From the NCBI GenBank assembly GCA_964623265.1, contig CAZUTK010000037.1, positions 1 through 30,624 on the forward strand: 30,624 nucleotides of DNA. The letters are read 5' to 3'. A program made the position numbers and the translations under genes. The notes under the pieces are model-generated. The model had not been told where the DNA came from. It saw nothing but the letters and a program-made list of their open reading frames with translations, and did not search any database. Positions 1 through 9,218 of this stretch are shown piece by piece. Each line of letters opens with the position of its first letter. The stretch's first letter is position 1. The stretch is from CAZUTK01 sp964623265. GTDB taxonomy: Bacteria; Electryoneota; B3-LCP.

Positions 1-879
1 CCAGGCGCCGGTCTTTTCGAGGATGCCGTGTTCCGTCCCCAGGTCAATGATGTCGTTCAAACGGGAAATGCCGGATCCGTACAGGATGTCGAATTCCGCT
101 TCCTTGAAAGGCGGCGCAACCTTGTTCTTCACTACTTTGACGCGGGTGCGGTTTCCGATGACCTCCGCGCCTTCCTTGATGCTGGCGATCTTGCGGATGT
201 CCATCCGGATCGTGGAGTAGAATTTCAGAGCGTTGCCGCCTGAGGTTGTTTCCGGACTGCCGAAGAGCACTCCGATCTTCATCCGGATCTGATTGATGAA
301 GATGAGTGCGGTTTTCGATTTGGAAACGGTGGCGGTCAATTTGCGCAGAGCTTGGGACATCAATCGAGCCTGCAAACCCATATGCTGATCGCCCATCTCG
401 CCTTCGATCTCCGCTTTCGGAACCAATGCGGCGACGGAATCAATGACGATCAGATCCATCGCTCCGGAGCGGATCAGCGTATCGGCGATTTCCAGAGCCT
501 GTTCGCCGTTATCCGGCTGGGAGACCAGAAGATTGTCAATATCCACGCCTAGTTTCTTCGCATACGCGGCGTCCAGAGCGTGTTCCGCATCAATGAATGC
601 GGCGTACCCTCCCCGCTTCTGCGCTTCCGCGATGATGTGTAGCGCCAGGGTCGTTTTGCCGGATGATTCCGGCCCGAAGATTTCGATCACTCTGCCGCGC
701 GGGATGCCTCCCACGCCCAGAGCGTAATCCAACGATAAAGATCCGGTCGGGATCGTTGACACCTTCGCGCGCGCGGATTCATCTCCCAAACGCATTATGG
801 AACCCCGACCGAATTGCTTGTCAATTTGGGTGATCGCCAATTCCAGCGCTCTTGATTTTTCAGCGGACTCAGAGGTCAT
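1..879 (-). CDS. recA: Recombinase RecA (3' end cut by window edge)
   Basis: RecA forms ATP-dependent filaments on single-stranded DNA, catalyses strand exchange and triggers the SOS response through LexA cleavage. The 293 visible residues read continuously off the left edge, so only the C-terminal region is missing. Walker A GPESSGKT lies at residues 69-76, the Walker B-like segment LIVIDSVAAL near 143-152, and the L2-loop region with NQIRMKIG followed by PETTSGGNALKFY near 196-221. The ATG at 877-879 is preceded by a good Shine-Dalgarno (GAGGAGAC). The gene begins 46 nt after thpR and probably shares its transcript. I saw no obvious SOS box in that short gap. The identification is secure from the nearly invariant motifs. 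Confidence 0.97.
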   Translation of the reverse strand, partial: MTSESAEKSRALELAITQIDKQFGRGSIMRLGDESARAKVSTIPTGSLSLDYALGVGGIPRGRVIEIFGPESSGKTTLALHIIAEAQKRGGYAAFIDAEHALDAAYAKKLGVDIDNLLVSQPDNGEQALEIADTLIRSGAMDLIVIDSVAALVPKAEIEGEMGDQHMGLQARLMSQALRKLTATVSKSKTALIFINQIRMKIGVLFGSPETTSGGNALKFYSTIRMDIRKIASIKEGAEVIGNRTRVKVVKNKVAPPFKEAEFDILYGSGISRLNDIIDLGTEHGILEKTGAW

Positions 880-925
880 CGCTGTCTCCTCGATGATTTA
901 TTGTGATTTCAGAAATACCGGGGCT

Positions 926-1495
926 CTATTCTCTCTTTCTACTGAATTCGTGGCTGCTCAACGGCGAATATTTTGCGCCGCCGGGACCCAGCTCGCTCTT
1001 AAATAGAATCAGGCGATCCGCTTCCCAACGCACGGATGGAACAGCCCGCGAAAGCTCCTGATAACGATCCTGCAGAGGCTGCTCCCACCTCTCACCTTCC
1101 AGGCGGGCGAGCGTCAAATGGCTCTGAAAGGGTCTCTTTTCCACCGGGAAACCCAAAGGGCGCAGCTGCTCTTCCACCTCTTGTTGCAGCCTCTTCAGTT
1201 CATCTCCTCCGGCAACCCCCACCCAGAGCACTCGGGGAGCCGAAATCCTGGGAAAAGCCCCCAAATCCGCTAACGTCAGGTCAATAGGTTGATATTGCTT
1301 CACCACTTGCTCGAGCACGGAAGCAATCTCCCGCTGCTGTTCGGACGTGATCTCATCCAGGAATTTCAAGGTGAGATGCGCGCCTTCCGGACGAGTCCAG
1401 CGCGCACGCGGCATCCAGGTGCGCAGCGTTTTCTGGAGTTCCGCGATCACTCGGCGGGCTTCCGGCGATAAATCCAGCGCGATAAAACTTCTCAA
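926..1495 (-). CDS. thpR: RNA 2',3'-cyclic phosphodiesterase (LigT/2H family)
   Basis: This 189-residue cytoplasmic protein belongs to the 2H phosphoesterase family (ThpR, formerly 2'-5' RNA ligase), which opens RNA 2',3'-cyclic phosphates. Both signature HxTx motifs are visible: HLTL near residue 40 in AHLTLKF, and HLTL near residue 126 in SHLTLAR. The N-terminus MRSFIALDL is typical of the family. The start is a TTG at 1495; the nearby ATG at 1499 is out of frame, and a GGGGTGAT stretch upstream can serve as ribosome binding site. Length is normal. It lies between cinA and recA, an arrangement seen in several bacterial lineages, and ends in TAG. Confidence 0.92.
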   Translation of the reverse strand: MRSFIALDLSPEARRVIAELQKTLRTWMPRARWTRPEGAHLTLKFLDEITSEQQREIASVLEQVVKQYQPIDLTLADLGAFPRISAPRVLWVGVAGGDELKRLQQEVEEQLRPLGFPVEKRPFQSHLTLARLEGERWEQPLQDRYQELSRAVPSVRWEADRLILFKSELGPGGAKYSPLSSHEFSRKRE

Positions 1496-1608
1496 GCATC
1501 ACCCCAAGAGCGGCCGATTCCGCGGTTGCGTTCAGTAAAAATTTAAAATACAAATAAAAAGAAGTTTTGTCAAGCTACAAATATAATTCCTTCTCTCTGA
1601 TTCTTTTC

Positions 1609-2856
1609 TTAAAATGCTCCAATATTTTTCAAGGAATCAAAAATCAGCTTCAGCGCCGCCGCCGCGGCTCGCCTGCGGTTGACATCCCGATCGCCGGAGA
1701 AGATATACCTTTGCGCGGTTGTCGTCCTCGCATTCGCCGCAGCGATGAAGGTCAAGCCCACAGGTTTTTCTGCAGTTCCGCCAGCTGGTCCAGCGATTCC
1801 GGTTACAGAGACCGCCAGTTGCACCGAACTGCGTTTCAGCAAGCCTTGCGCCATTGCGACGGCGACCTGCTCGCTGACGGCGCCGTATTTTTCGATGATT
1901 TCAGGCGGCACGCCAAGCAACTCTACTTTGGCTTGGTTAGAATATGCTATGACGCCTCTTTCGAAATAAGCGCTGGATCCAGGCACATCGGTCAACTGAC
2001 GCGCGATCAATCCGCCGGTGCAGGATTCCGCTACAGCAAGCGTGACGCCGGAAGCGAGCGCCCGTTTCCCCACTGCCTCTGCCAACGTCTGCGAACCGTA
2101 AGCGTAGAAATGATCCCCCAAATCCGGCATTAAAAGAGCTTCCGCTTGATCCAAGCGTCGCAGATTCTGCGCGGCGTCTGCTCCGCGGGCAGTGAGCTTG
2201 AGATCCACTCCGAAATGGCGGGGTAAGAACGCCACCTCGACCAGCGATGCGGCATCATGCAGACGGGTCAAACGCCGCATCAAAAACGACTCGCCGATGC
2301 CGGTGGTGCGTAAGACTCGGACTGATAAATTCCCTCCCAATCCAATCTCTAAAAGCCGCGGCAGGACGTAGCGCGTCGCCATATTGCGCATTTCCAGCGG
2401 CACGCCGGGTAAGGCAAACCACTCCACCCCTTCTCGAATGTAATGGATTCCAACGGCGGTTCCATCGGGGTTGGGAATTATCCGGGCGCCGACAGGGAAT
2501 TCCGCCTGGTTGCGGGATTCCTCAGGGAATGGAAAACCGCGCCTCTCAAATCGCTCTTTGACCTCCTCCAGCAGGTCATCCCGCAATTCCAGCCTGTCCT
2601 GAAAAAACTCCACCAAGCAGGGTTTGGTCAGATCGTCGGGCGTGGGTCCCAACCCGCCGGTGATGATCACCGCATCAGCTCTCCCCGCCGCCGCGCGAAG
2701 TGCGGCGAGAATCGCTTCCCGACGATCGCCGACAACAGTCTCCCATCCGACGGAAACGCCGGCATCGGTCAGCATCTCGCCTAAAAAAGCCGCATTTGAA
2801 TTGACGACTTGACCCATCAAGATCTCGTCGCCGATCGTCAAAATTTCGACCATCAT
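1609..2856 (-). CDS. cinA: CinA family protein (NMN amidohydrolase / competence-damage inducible)
   Basis: This 415-residue two-domain protein has an N-terminal MoCF/COG1058 domain (residues about 1-170, with GDEILMG near 9-15 and TGGLGPTPDD near 66-75) and a C-terminal CinA deamidase domain (about 255-415). The deamidase domain shows AVAESCTGGLIA and the IAYSN segment. In characterised homologues the C-terminal domain deamidates nicotinamide mononucleotide to nicotinate mononucleotide, recycling pyridine nucleotides; the N-terminal domain can act as an ADP-ribose pyrophosphatase. Tandem ATGs open the gene at 2856 and 2853, overlapping the aminopeptidase stop in an ATGA-type junction, so the two are probably translationally coupled. 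A 113 nt AT-rich gap separates it from thpR. Confidence 0.95.
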   Translation of the reverse strand: MMVEILTIGDEILMGQVVNSNAAFLGEMLTDAGVSVGWETVVGDRREAILAALRAAAGRADAVIITGGLGPTPDDLTKPCLVEFFQDRLELRDDLLEEVKERFERRGFPFPEESRNQAEFPVGARIIPNPDGTAVGIHYIREGVEWFALPGVPLEMRNMATRYVLPRLLEIGLGGNLSVRVLRTTGIGESFLMRRLTRLHDAASLVEVAFLPRHFGVDLKLTARGADAAQNLRRLDQAEALLMPDLGDHFYAYGSQTLAEAVGKRALASGVTLAVAESCTGGLIARQLTDVPGSSAYFERGVIAYSNQAKVELLGVPPEIIEKYGAVSEQVAVAMAQGLLKRSSVQLAVSVTGIAGPAGGTAEKPVGLTFIAAANARTTTAQRYIFSGDRDVNRRRAAAAALKLIFDSLKNIGAF

Positions 2857-3983
2857 CCCCGAACGACGAGGTTCTCCGGATTCAATCCCTTCAGGCTTTC
2901 CGGCACAAACCTGCCATCCTTGCGGATCAGCTTGTCGTCGAAATAGATCTCCCCTCCGCCCATCTCCTTCGTCTGGATGCAGACCAGATCCCAGTGAACC
3001 GCCGAACGATTTCCGTTGTCCGCTTCGTCCTCGTACGCGTTGCCCGGGGTGAAATGGAAGCTCCCGTTGATCTTCTCATCGAAGAGGATGTCGTCCATTG
3101 GCTGCTTGATCATGGGGTGCAGCCCCAGAGCAAACTCGCCGATATAGCGGGCGCCCGCATCGGTGTCTAAGATTTCGTTCAGCTTCTTGGTGTTGTTGGC
3201 GCTGGCTTCGACGATCTTGCCTTTCTTGAATACAAACCGCACGTTTTCGAAGGTGAAGCCGCGCTGCGTGGAAGGCGCATTGTACTGCAGTACGCCTTCG
3301 ACGGAATCCTTCACCGGCGCGGTGAAGACTTCGAGATCGGGTATATTCAGATGCCCGTCGCACTTGACGGCGGGAATGCCCTTGATGGAGAACCGCAGGT
3401 CGGTGCCGTTGCCGCGGATGTGGACTCGATCGGTTTTGTTCATCAGCTTTACCAACGGATCCATGGCGCGGGATGCCTTCTTCCAATCCACTCCAGTGCA
3501 GACATCAAAATAAAAATCTTCAAATGCGTCAGTGGACATCTTCGCCATCTGCGCCATGCTGGGTGTCGGCACGCGCAGAATGACCCAACGAGTATGACGC
3601 ACCCGCTGTTCCAAGTGCACCGGTTTCAGCCAGAGCTTTTCATAAAGCTGGATTTTCTGCGCGGGGACATCGGAAAGCTCTTTGGAATTGATCAGCCCGC
3701 GGATGCCGATCCAGGCGTCCATCTTCTTCATTCGTCCCAGTTCATATTCGGCGATGATTTGCAACTGCTTTTCGCTGCAGTTCATAAATAGATCCCGTTG
3801 CAGACGCTGAGTCTTCTGCGTGAGAAAGGGAATCGCCTTAACGGCGTAAACCTCCCGGAGGATGGCTTGCACCATTTCGGTCGGCGCATCCGTGAACTCA
3901 ATCAATATCTTCTCACCCTTTTTCAAAGCGGTGGAGTAGCGGATCAGCACTTTCGCCAGCTTTTCATATCGCGGATCAATCAT
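2853..3983 (-). CDS. M29-family metalloaminopeptidase
   Basis: A 376-residue cytosolic aminopeptidase of the M29 (AmpS/AmpT/PepS) family, which removes N-terminal amino acids using a two-metal centre. Candidate metal ligands appear in the expected order: E218 in EVFTAP, E283 in IGEFALG, H310 in SFHFTPG, then H330 and D332 in VHWDLV, with Y317 following the first histidine. The N-terminal half matches the family's non-catalytic domain. The ATG at 3983 has a GAGG Shine-Dalgarno just upstream. The gene is first in a run with cinA, thpR and recA, and its stop overlaps cinA. The peptide-trimming role comes from family knowledge; the exact substrate preference cannot be read from sequence. Confidence 0.93.
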   Translation of the reverse strand: MIDPRYEKLAKVLIRYSTALKKGEKILIEFTDAPTEMVQAILREVYAVKAIPFLTQKTQRLQRDLFMNCSEKQLQIIAEYELGRMKKMDAWIGIRGLINSKELSDVPAQKIQLYEKLWLKPVHLEQRVRHTRWVILRVPTPSMAQMAKMSTDAFEDFYFDVCTGVDWKKASRAMDPLVKLMNKTDRVHIRGNGTDLRFSIKGIPAVKCDGHLNIPDLEVFTAPVKDSVEGVLQYNAPSTQRGFTFENVRFVFKKGKIVEASANNTKKLNEILDTDAGARYIGEFALGLHPMIKQPMDDILFDEKINGSFHFTPGNAYEDEADNGNRSAVHWDLVCIQTKEMGGGEIYFDDKLIRKDGRFVPESLKGLNPENLVVRG

Positions 3984-4069
3984 GAAAACCTCAGCTGATG
4001 GTGGAATGTTGTGATTCTGTATTCGTTTGTTTTATCAGATGTTCTCCCCGTGAATCATGCTTCTGCGGT

Positions 4070-5086
4070 TCAGTATCCGCCTTCCTCCAATTTTACTTTC
4101 CCTTTGAAGACGGTATAGACGTATGTCGTGTAAGCGATCACCAGCGGCATCCCGATCAGGGCGATGATGAGCATCGTCTTCAGAGTCAGCGCAGAAGAGG
4201 ATGCGTTGTATGCCGTCAGGCTGTAATCGAGTCCCAGACTGGAAGGAACGATCCGCGGATATAAACCAACCGCGGTTAACCCTAAGAGGCAAGCGATCGC
4301 CAGAGATGAAGCGAGAAATGCGCTGAAGTATCGTCCGGCGCGCGCGCGGATCGGGATTAAAATGATGGACGCCAACAGCAGGATGAGCAGGATCCAGAAG
4401 AGGGGTTTCGAAGTGATGCCTTGAAAAACGTGCGGAGCGGCGAAGACTGTCCAGAACGTGACGATCACCCAGAGGATGATGAAAACCGCCCAGCCTCCGA
4501 CCGCCCAGGCAGTCATGCTCTTCTGCAGTTCGCCCTCGGTTTTCATAGTCAGATACAGAGCACCGTGCATCACCAGAGTCACCAGGCTGAAGATCCCGAT
4601 CAGGATCGCATAAGGATTCAGAAGACCGAGAAATGTGCCCGCCCACATTCCCCCGGCGTCAATCGGCACGCCGCGGATGATATTCCCAAGCGCTACTCCG
4701 AAGAGCACCGCCGGCAATAGACTTCCCAATCCGAAAGCGAGACTCCAGAAGCGTCGCCACTGCTCAGCCAGAATTTTGCCGTGAAATTCCAGCGAAACGG
4801 CTCGCAGAATCAGCGCCGTCAGCAGGAGAAACAGCGCGAGATAAAATCCGCTGAAGACGGTGGCGTACACCGGTGGAAAGGCGGCGAACAACGCGCCACC
4901 GCCGGTGATCAGCCAGACTTCATTGCCGTCCCACACCGGACCAATGGCATTCATCAGAATCCGCTTCTCTCGGAGATCCCGGCGGAAAAGGGAAAGCACC
5001 CCCACGCCTAAATCAAAACCGTCCAGGATCGCGTAACCGATGAGCAGCACCCCCACCAGCAGAAACCAGGTCGCATTCAGATCCAT
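4070..5086 (-). CDS. cydB: Cytochrome bd ubiquinol oxidase subunit II
   Basis: CydB is the second membrane subunit of the bd-type quinol oxidase, which reduces oxygen to water with high affinity. From MDLNATWF the protein is about 338 residues with eight or nine hydrophobic segments, including the N-terminal LLVGVLLIGYAILDGFDLG, where the GFDLG motif is characteristic of the family. I prefer the ATG at 5086 over one at 5104, because the former follows a GGAGG Shine-Dalgarno at 9 nt spacing and begins one base before the TGA of cydA. The two subunits are thus tightly coupled. No convincing terminator was seen in the 86 nt before the aminopeptidase gene. Confidence 0.96.
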   Translation of the reverse strand: MDLNATWFLLVGVLLIGYAILDGFDLGVGVLSLFRRDLREKRILMNAIGPVWDGNEVWLITGGGALFAAFPPVYATVFSGFYLALFLLLTALILRAVSLEFHGKILAEQWRRFWSLAFGLGSLLPAVLFGVALGNIIRGVPIDAGGMWAGTFLGLLNPYAILIGIFSLVTLVMHGALYLTMKTEGELQKSMTAWAVGGWAVFIILWVIVTFWTVFAAPHVFQGITSKPLFWILLILLLASIILIPIRARAGRYFSAFLASSLAIACLLGLTAVGLYPRIVPSSLGLDYSLTAYNASSSALTLKTMLIIALIGMPLVIAYTTYVYTVFKGKVKLEEGGY

Positions 5087-5087
5087 C

Positions 5088-6436
5088 TCAGTGTTCCTCC
5101 GCACTGACAGACAAATCGGCGCTATTGTTGACGATCCGCACGGAGAGGAAGATCCAGATCGCCAGCAGCGCCAGATAAATCAAGCAGAGCAGAATCATAG
5201 AGAAGAGGATTTCGCCGGCGCTGACCGTTACGGAAGCCGCATCGGCGGTGCGCAGGACGCCGTAAACGATCCAGGGTTGTCTGCCGACTTCCGCGGCGGT
5301 CCAGCCGAAGAGGCAGGCGGCTACAGGCAGCGGGATCGTCAGGATCAGCAATTTCAAGAACCACTTTCCTCCATCCCACAGCTTTTTGCGAATCAGCTGC
5401 AGGGTTCCCCAGCCGGCGACAGCGATGAAGAGAAAGCCCAGCGCCACCATATTGTGAAAGGAGACGAAAGAGAGCCAGAGAGGGGGAATTTCGTCCACCG
5501 GAAATTCGTTGATCCCTTGGATGTGGGCGTCAATGGTGCCGAATGCCATCCAGCTAAGAAGACCCGGAATTTCAATCGTCGCCTTCAGTTCCGGCGGCGG
5601 TTCGATGGTGGGCACGGCGAAGATCACCAGGGGTGCAGCGCTGCGGCTGGCATACAAGCCTTCGATGGCGGCGAACTTCGCCGGCTGCGTCTGCGCGACC
5701 TGCTGCCCATGCATATGTCCGAACGGGACGACATTCAGCAGGGAGACGACCAATCCCAGCGGCAGAATGATGCCAAGCGCACGCTTCGACATCTCTACAT
5801 TCATCCTGCGGAGGATCATATAAGCGCAGACGCCCGCCATAAAGAAGATCCCCGCTGTCAGGGCGGCGTCCATCGTATGCAGGAAACGCACCACGGTGGA
5901 AGGGTTGAAGACGGCTTCGTAGAAGCTGGTCAGTTCGGCGCGGCCGTTGCGGATGGTGAATCCCGCCGGCGTCTGCTGCCAGGAATTGGCGACCAAGATC
6001 CAGAAGGCGGAAATCGTCGCGCCAACCGCCACCATCAGCGCAGAAAACCAGTGAACGAAGCGGGAGACCTTCTTGCGTCCGAAGAGGTAAAGCCCCAGAA
6101 AACCGGATTCAAGGAAGAACGCAAAAACGCCTTCGGCGGCGAGCGGCGCTCCGAAAATGTCTCCGACGAATTTGGAATATTCCGCCCAGTTGGTGCCGAA
6201 CTGGAATTCCATCACGATTCCGGTGGCGACACCGACCGCGAAGGCGACGGNNNNNNNNNNNNNNNNNNNNNNNNNNACAATTTGGCGATGTTGACATACG
6301 TTTCATCCCGTTTCCACCAACCCAGCGTTTCAAAAAGCACCAGCAGCCAGGCTAACCCGATGGTGATCGACGGAAAGATGAAATGAAATCCGACCGTCAA
6401 CGCGAATTGCCAGCGAGCTAGGAGAATAGCGTCCAT
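5088..6436 (-). CDS. cydA: Cytochrome bd ubiquinol oxidase subunit I, interrupted by an assembly gap
   Basis: CydA carries the three haems and the quinol site of cytochrome bd. The N-terminal piece contains GFHFIFPS, whose H18 is the expected haem b595 ligand. After the gap the protein resumes with GVATGIVMEFQFGTNW and the FFLESGFLGLYLFG segment; FLHTMDA carries the expected haem b558 histidine, and GRQPWIVYG lies near the C-terminus. The overall length of about 445 residues implies the short Q-loop type rather than the long E. coli form. The two pieces are in different frames across the N-run, but both match CydA, so the frame change is an artefact of the gap length and not evidence of a pseudogene. 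It is followed immediately by cydB. Confidence 0.95.
6251..6276. other. Assembly gap (26 N) inside cydA
   Basis: A run of 26 Ns replaces a short conserved part of CydA, between the AKL segment and VAFAVGVATG. Comparison with the E. coli protein, recalled from memory, suggests about 15 missing bases would keep the frame. The N-run is therefore probably not length-accurate. Confidence 0.95.
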
Positions 6437-6505
6437 ACTTCACTCGCGATCATAGGGTAAGATTTGATTTTGGATGCGAAACCCTGCTGCTCGAGCCGTT
6501 GCTTC

Positions 6506-6534
6506 AAAATAAGCAGTGAGAAGGGAACTTTCAA
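6506..6534 (-). promoter_or_regulatory. Probable sigma70-type promoter for cydAB
   Basis: On the minus strand TTGAAA (6534-6529) and TATTTT (6511-6506) are separated by exactly 17 nt. The predicted start near 6499 leaves a leader of about 60 nt before the cydA ATG. The 250 nt region between clpC and cydA has no gene. A small hairpin with a T-run readable only on the plus strand (6533-6553) overlaps the -35 box. Confidence 0.5.
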
Positions 6535-6611
6535 GCTCAAAGGGAGCTTTTTTCTTTGCAAGTCGCAAGAATCGGAATTTGCTTGATGGGTAGGGTTCCA
6601 TACAAACGAAG

Positions 6612-6665
6612 AAAAAGATAAAAAAGAAACCGCCGGATGCTTCCGATTGAATCGCACCCGACGGC
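6612..6665 (-). terminator. Rho-independent terminator of clpC
   Basis: Nineteen nucleotides past the clpC stop, the minus strand has a 12 bp stem (arms at 6665-6654 and 6640-6629, with G-U wobbles) closed by a 13 nt loop. It is followed by a run of T residues (TTTCTTTTTT). This separates clpC transcription from the cydAB unit. Confidence 0.85.
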
Positions 6666-6684
6666 ATTTTCGTTATAGGTGATT

Positions 6685-9144
6685 TCAAGCCACCGGATTG
6701 TCATGTGCCGGCGCTACACCGTGCACTCCAAAAGACAACCCCTTCGCCCGTCGCGTCACCTGCACGACGGAACCGCTGGGGAAATGACCCCTCAAGATCT
6801 CCTCGGCGATGGGGTCTTCGATCAAGCGCTCCACGGAGCGGCGCAGAGGACGCGCTCCCGTTTCGATGGAATATCCTTCGTCGCAGATGAGCTCTTTGGC
6901 GCCGCGGGTCAATTCGATTCTGATCCCGTGTTCGCGCAGGCGTTCGTTGATCTCTTCGATGTAAATTTCCAGGATTTTCATGATATCGCGGCGATCCAGC
7001 ATCCGGAAGACGATGATCTCATCCACCCGATTCAGGAATTCGGGACGAAACAGCCGCTTGACGGCTTCCCGCATTTTGTTCGCAACGACTTTCTGATCCG
7101 GGCCCTTGGAATCTTTGGTGAACCCGTATGTGGCGGCTTGCGTCGCTTCGCGGGTGCCCAGATTCGACGTCATAATCAGAATGGTATTCTTAAAGTCTAC
7201 TTTTCTGCCGGACCCATCAGTCAGTTCGCCGGAATCCAGAACTTGAAGCAGGATATTGAAGACGTCCGGATGCGCCTTTTCGATTTCATCCAACAGCACG
7301 ACGGAATAGGGTCGGCGCCGGACGCGCTCGGTCAACTGTCCGCCTTCATCGTAGCCCACATATCCCGGAGGAGCGCCGATGAGCCGGGATACGTTGAATT
7401 TCTCCATATATTCCGACATATCAATGCGCACCAGCGACTGCTTGTCTTCAAAAAGATATTCCGCCAGAACCTTCGCCAGTTCCGTTTTGCCCACGCCGGG
7501 AGGACCCAGAAAGATGAAGGAACCGATCGGCCGATTGGGATTCTTCAATCCGGTTCGCGTGCGGCGGATGGACCGGGAGATGATTTCGATAGCATCTTCC
7601 TGCCCGATGATGCGGGTGGAAAGATTTTCGCGCATCTTGAGCAGTTTTTCGCCTTCCGAAACGGCGACTTTAGACACCGGAATGCCCGTCATCATGGACA
7701 CGACCACCGCGACGTCCTCTTCGGATACCGCGATCGGGGACGGAGATTCATTCTTCTGCCATTTTTCCCGTTCCGCCCGCAGGCGAGCTTCCAGCTGCAA
7801 CTTCTGATCGCGCAACTTGGCGGCTTTCTCGTATTCCTGCTGCTTGACCAGCTCTTCTTTCTGTTGACGAATCTTCTCAATTTCAGCTTCCAGTTGGCGG
7901 ATTTCAGGAGGGACGACGATATTGGAAATCCGCATCTTAGAACCGGTTTCGTCTAAAACGTCTATTGCTTTATCCGGCAGATACCGATCGGTGATGTATC
8001 GTTCGGACAGAGTCACCGCCGCTTCGATGGCTTCCTGCGTGTAGGTGATGCCGTGATGTTGCTCGTAGCGCTCTTTCAAACCCATCAGAATCTCAAGTGT
8101 CTCCTCCGTCGTAGGCGGATCCACCATCACTTTCTGGAAGCGCCGTTCCAGTGCTCCGTCCTTTTCGATGGTTTGGCGGTATTCATCCAGAGTCGTGGCT
8201 CCGATGCACTGCAGTTCCCCGCGAGCCAGCGCGGGCTTGAACATATTGGACGCATCCAGCGAACCGGAAGCGGATCCGGCGCCGACGATCGTGTGCAATT
8301 CGTCGAGAAAGAGGATGACGTTGCGGTTCTTCTCCAGTTCGTTCATCACCGCTTTGACGCGTTCTTCGAATTGTCCGCGATATTTCGTGCCGGCGACCAT
8401 GGCGCCCAGATCCAGAGCGACGACCCGCTTATTGAAGAGAATCGGCGAAACTTCGCGGCGAACGATCCGCAACGCCAACCCCTCCGCAATGGCGGTCTTG
8501 CCAACCCCGGGTTCGCCGATCAACACGGGGTTGTTCTTCTTGCGGCGGGAGAGAATCTGGCTGACGCGCGCGATTTCCTTCTCGCGCCCGATAATCGGAT
8601 CCAGCTTTCCTTCCAGCGCCAGCTTGGTCAAATCCCGCCCGAAGTGATCGAGTACCGGAGTTTTCGATTTGTCTTTCTCTTTGGGGGATGTCGCTTCTTT
8701 GGCGGTGTCGCCTTTCAGGATGGAATCCAGTTCGCGCCGAATGTTGTCGTAGGTGATGCCGAAGCTCTGCAATACTTGCGAAGCAATCCCCTCTTCTTCT
8801 TTGGTCAAAGCCAGCAGAAGGTGTTCGGTGCCGATGATTTCGCTGTTGTAGTTCTTTCCTTCGATGTAAGAAACCTTGAGAACCCGCTCCGCTCGTTTCG
8901 TAAAGGGAATATTGCCGATCTTCATCGTGGCGCCGCTGGGCTCGATGAATTCCTCGATGGATTCCCGCAACTCCTGCAGTTCGCAGCCCAGGTTCTTGAT
9001 GATGGTGATCGCCAAACCTTCAGAGAGCCGCAGAAGCCCCAGCAGGAGGTGCTCGGTATCTATGTAGTCATTGCCCAGCCGCAGAGCCTCTTCGCGGGCG
9101 TGCTGGATGACCTGTTGTACTCGGATGGAAAACTTGTTGTTCAT
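6685..9144 (-). CDS. clpC: ATP-dependent Clp protease ATP-binding subunit ClpC
   Basis: ClpC is a hexameric AAA+ unfoldase that feeds proteins to ClpP. The 819 residues show two Clp N-terminal repeats (about 1-145), AAA+ module 1 with Walker A GEPGVGKT at 210-217 and Walker B VILFLDE near 276-282, and a UVR-type coiled segment with QEYEKAAKLRDQK near 436-448. AAA+ module 2 has GPPGVGKT at 547-554 and VVLLDE at 615-620, followed by the C-terminal small domain. The short middle region with a UVR motif distinguishes it from ClpB. A YGF tripeptide (673-675) sits where ClpP-binding unfoldases carry an [LIV]GF loop. A purine-rich GAAGGGA precedes the ATG. It lies downstream of lolD and ends at a clear terminator. 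No clpP or mcsAB is in the window. Confidence 0.97.
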   Translation of the reverse strand: MNNKFSIRVQQVIQHAREEALRLGNDYIDTEHLLLGLLRLSEGLAITIIKNLGCELQELRESIEEFIEPSGATMKIGNIPFTKRAERVLKVSYIEGKNYNSEIIGTEHLLLALTKEEEGIASQVLQSFGITYDNIRRELDSILKGDTAKEATSPKEKDKSKTPVLDHFGRDLTKLALEGKLDPIIGREKEIARVSQILSRRKKNNPVLIGEPGVGKTAIAEGLALRIVRREVSPILFNKRVVALDLGAMVAGTKYRGQFEERVKAVMNELEKNRNVILFLDELHTIVGAGSASGSLDASNMFKPALARGELQCIGATTLDEYRQTIEKDGALERRFQKVMVDPPTTEETLEILMGLKERYEQHHGITYTQEAIEAAVTLSERYITDRYLPDKAIDVLDETGSKMRISNIVVPPEIRQLEAEIEKIRQQKEELVKQQEYEKAAKLRDQKLQLEARLRAEREKWQKNESPSPIAVSEEDVAVVVSMMTGIPVSKVAVSEGEKLLKMRENLSTRIIGQEDAIEIISRSIRRTRTGLKNPNRPIGSFIFLGPPGVGKTELAKVLAEYLFEDKQSLVRIDMSEYMEKFNVSRLIGAPPGYVGYDEGGQLTERVRRRPYSVVLLDEIEKAHPDVFNILLQVLDSGELTDGSGRKVDFKNTILIMTSNLGTREATQAATYGFTKDSKGPDQKVVANKMREAVKRLFRPEFLNRVDEIIVFRMLDRRDIMKILEIYIEEINERLREHGIRIELTRGAKELICDEGYSIETGARPLRRSVERLIEDPIAEEILRGHFPSGSVVQVTRRAKGLSFGVHGVAPAHDNPVA

Positions 9145-9218
9145 ATTCCCTTCACCCTCACGGGCTGTTATTCCGCTTCTTTCAAACCTGAATCGTTCGC
9201 GAAATCGCGGTTCTCCGT

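Noticed and set aside
1353..1553. Alternative minus-strand frame starting at 1553 overlapping thpR
   Set aside because: It lies in a shifted frame with no recognisable motifs, while the thpR frame carries both HxTx motifs.
5040..6386. Long plus-strand open frame opposite cydAB
   Set aside because: It is antisense to well-identified cydA/cydB, low-complexity Arg/Gln/Asp-rich, and crosses the N-run; it is a shadow frame.
6212..6436. cydA appears frameshifted into two reading frames
   Set aside because: The change coincides with a 26-N gap of unreliable length; both sides match consecutive parts of CydA.
6533..6553. Hairpin with T-run on the plus strand between clpC and cydA
   Set aside because: No plus-strand gene precedes it, and in the minus direction no T-run follows the stem; treated as chance.
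6679..7956. Long plus-strand open frame opposite clpC
   Set aside because: It is fully antisense to an unmistakable ClpC and has no family features.
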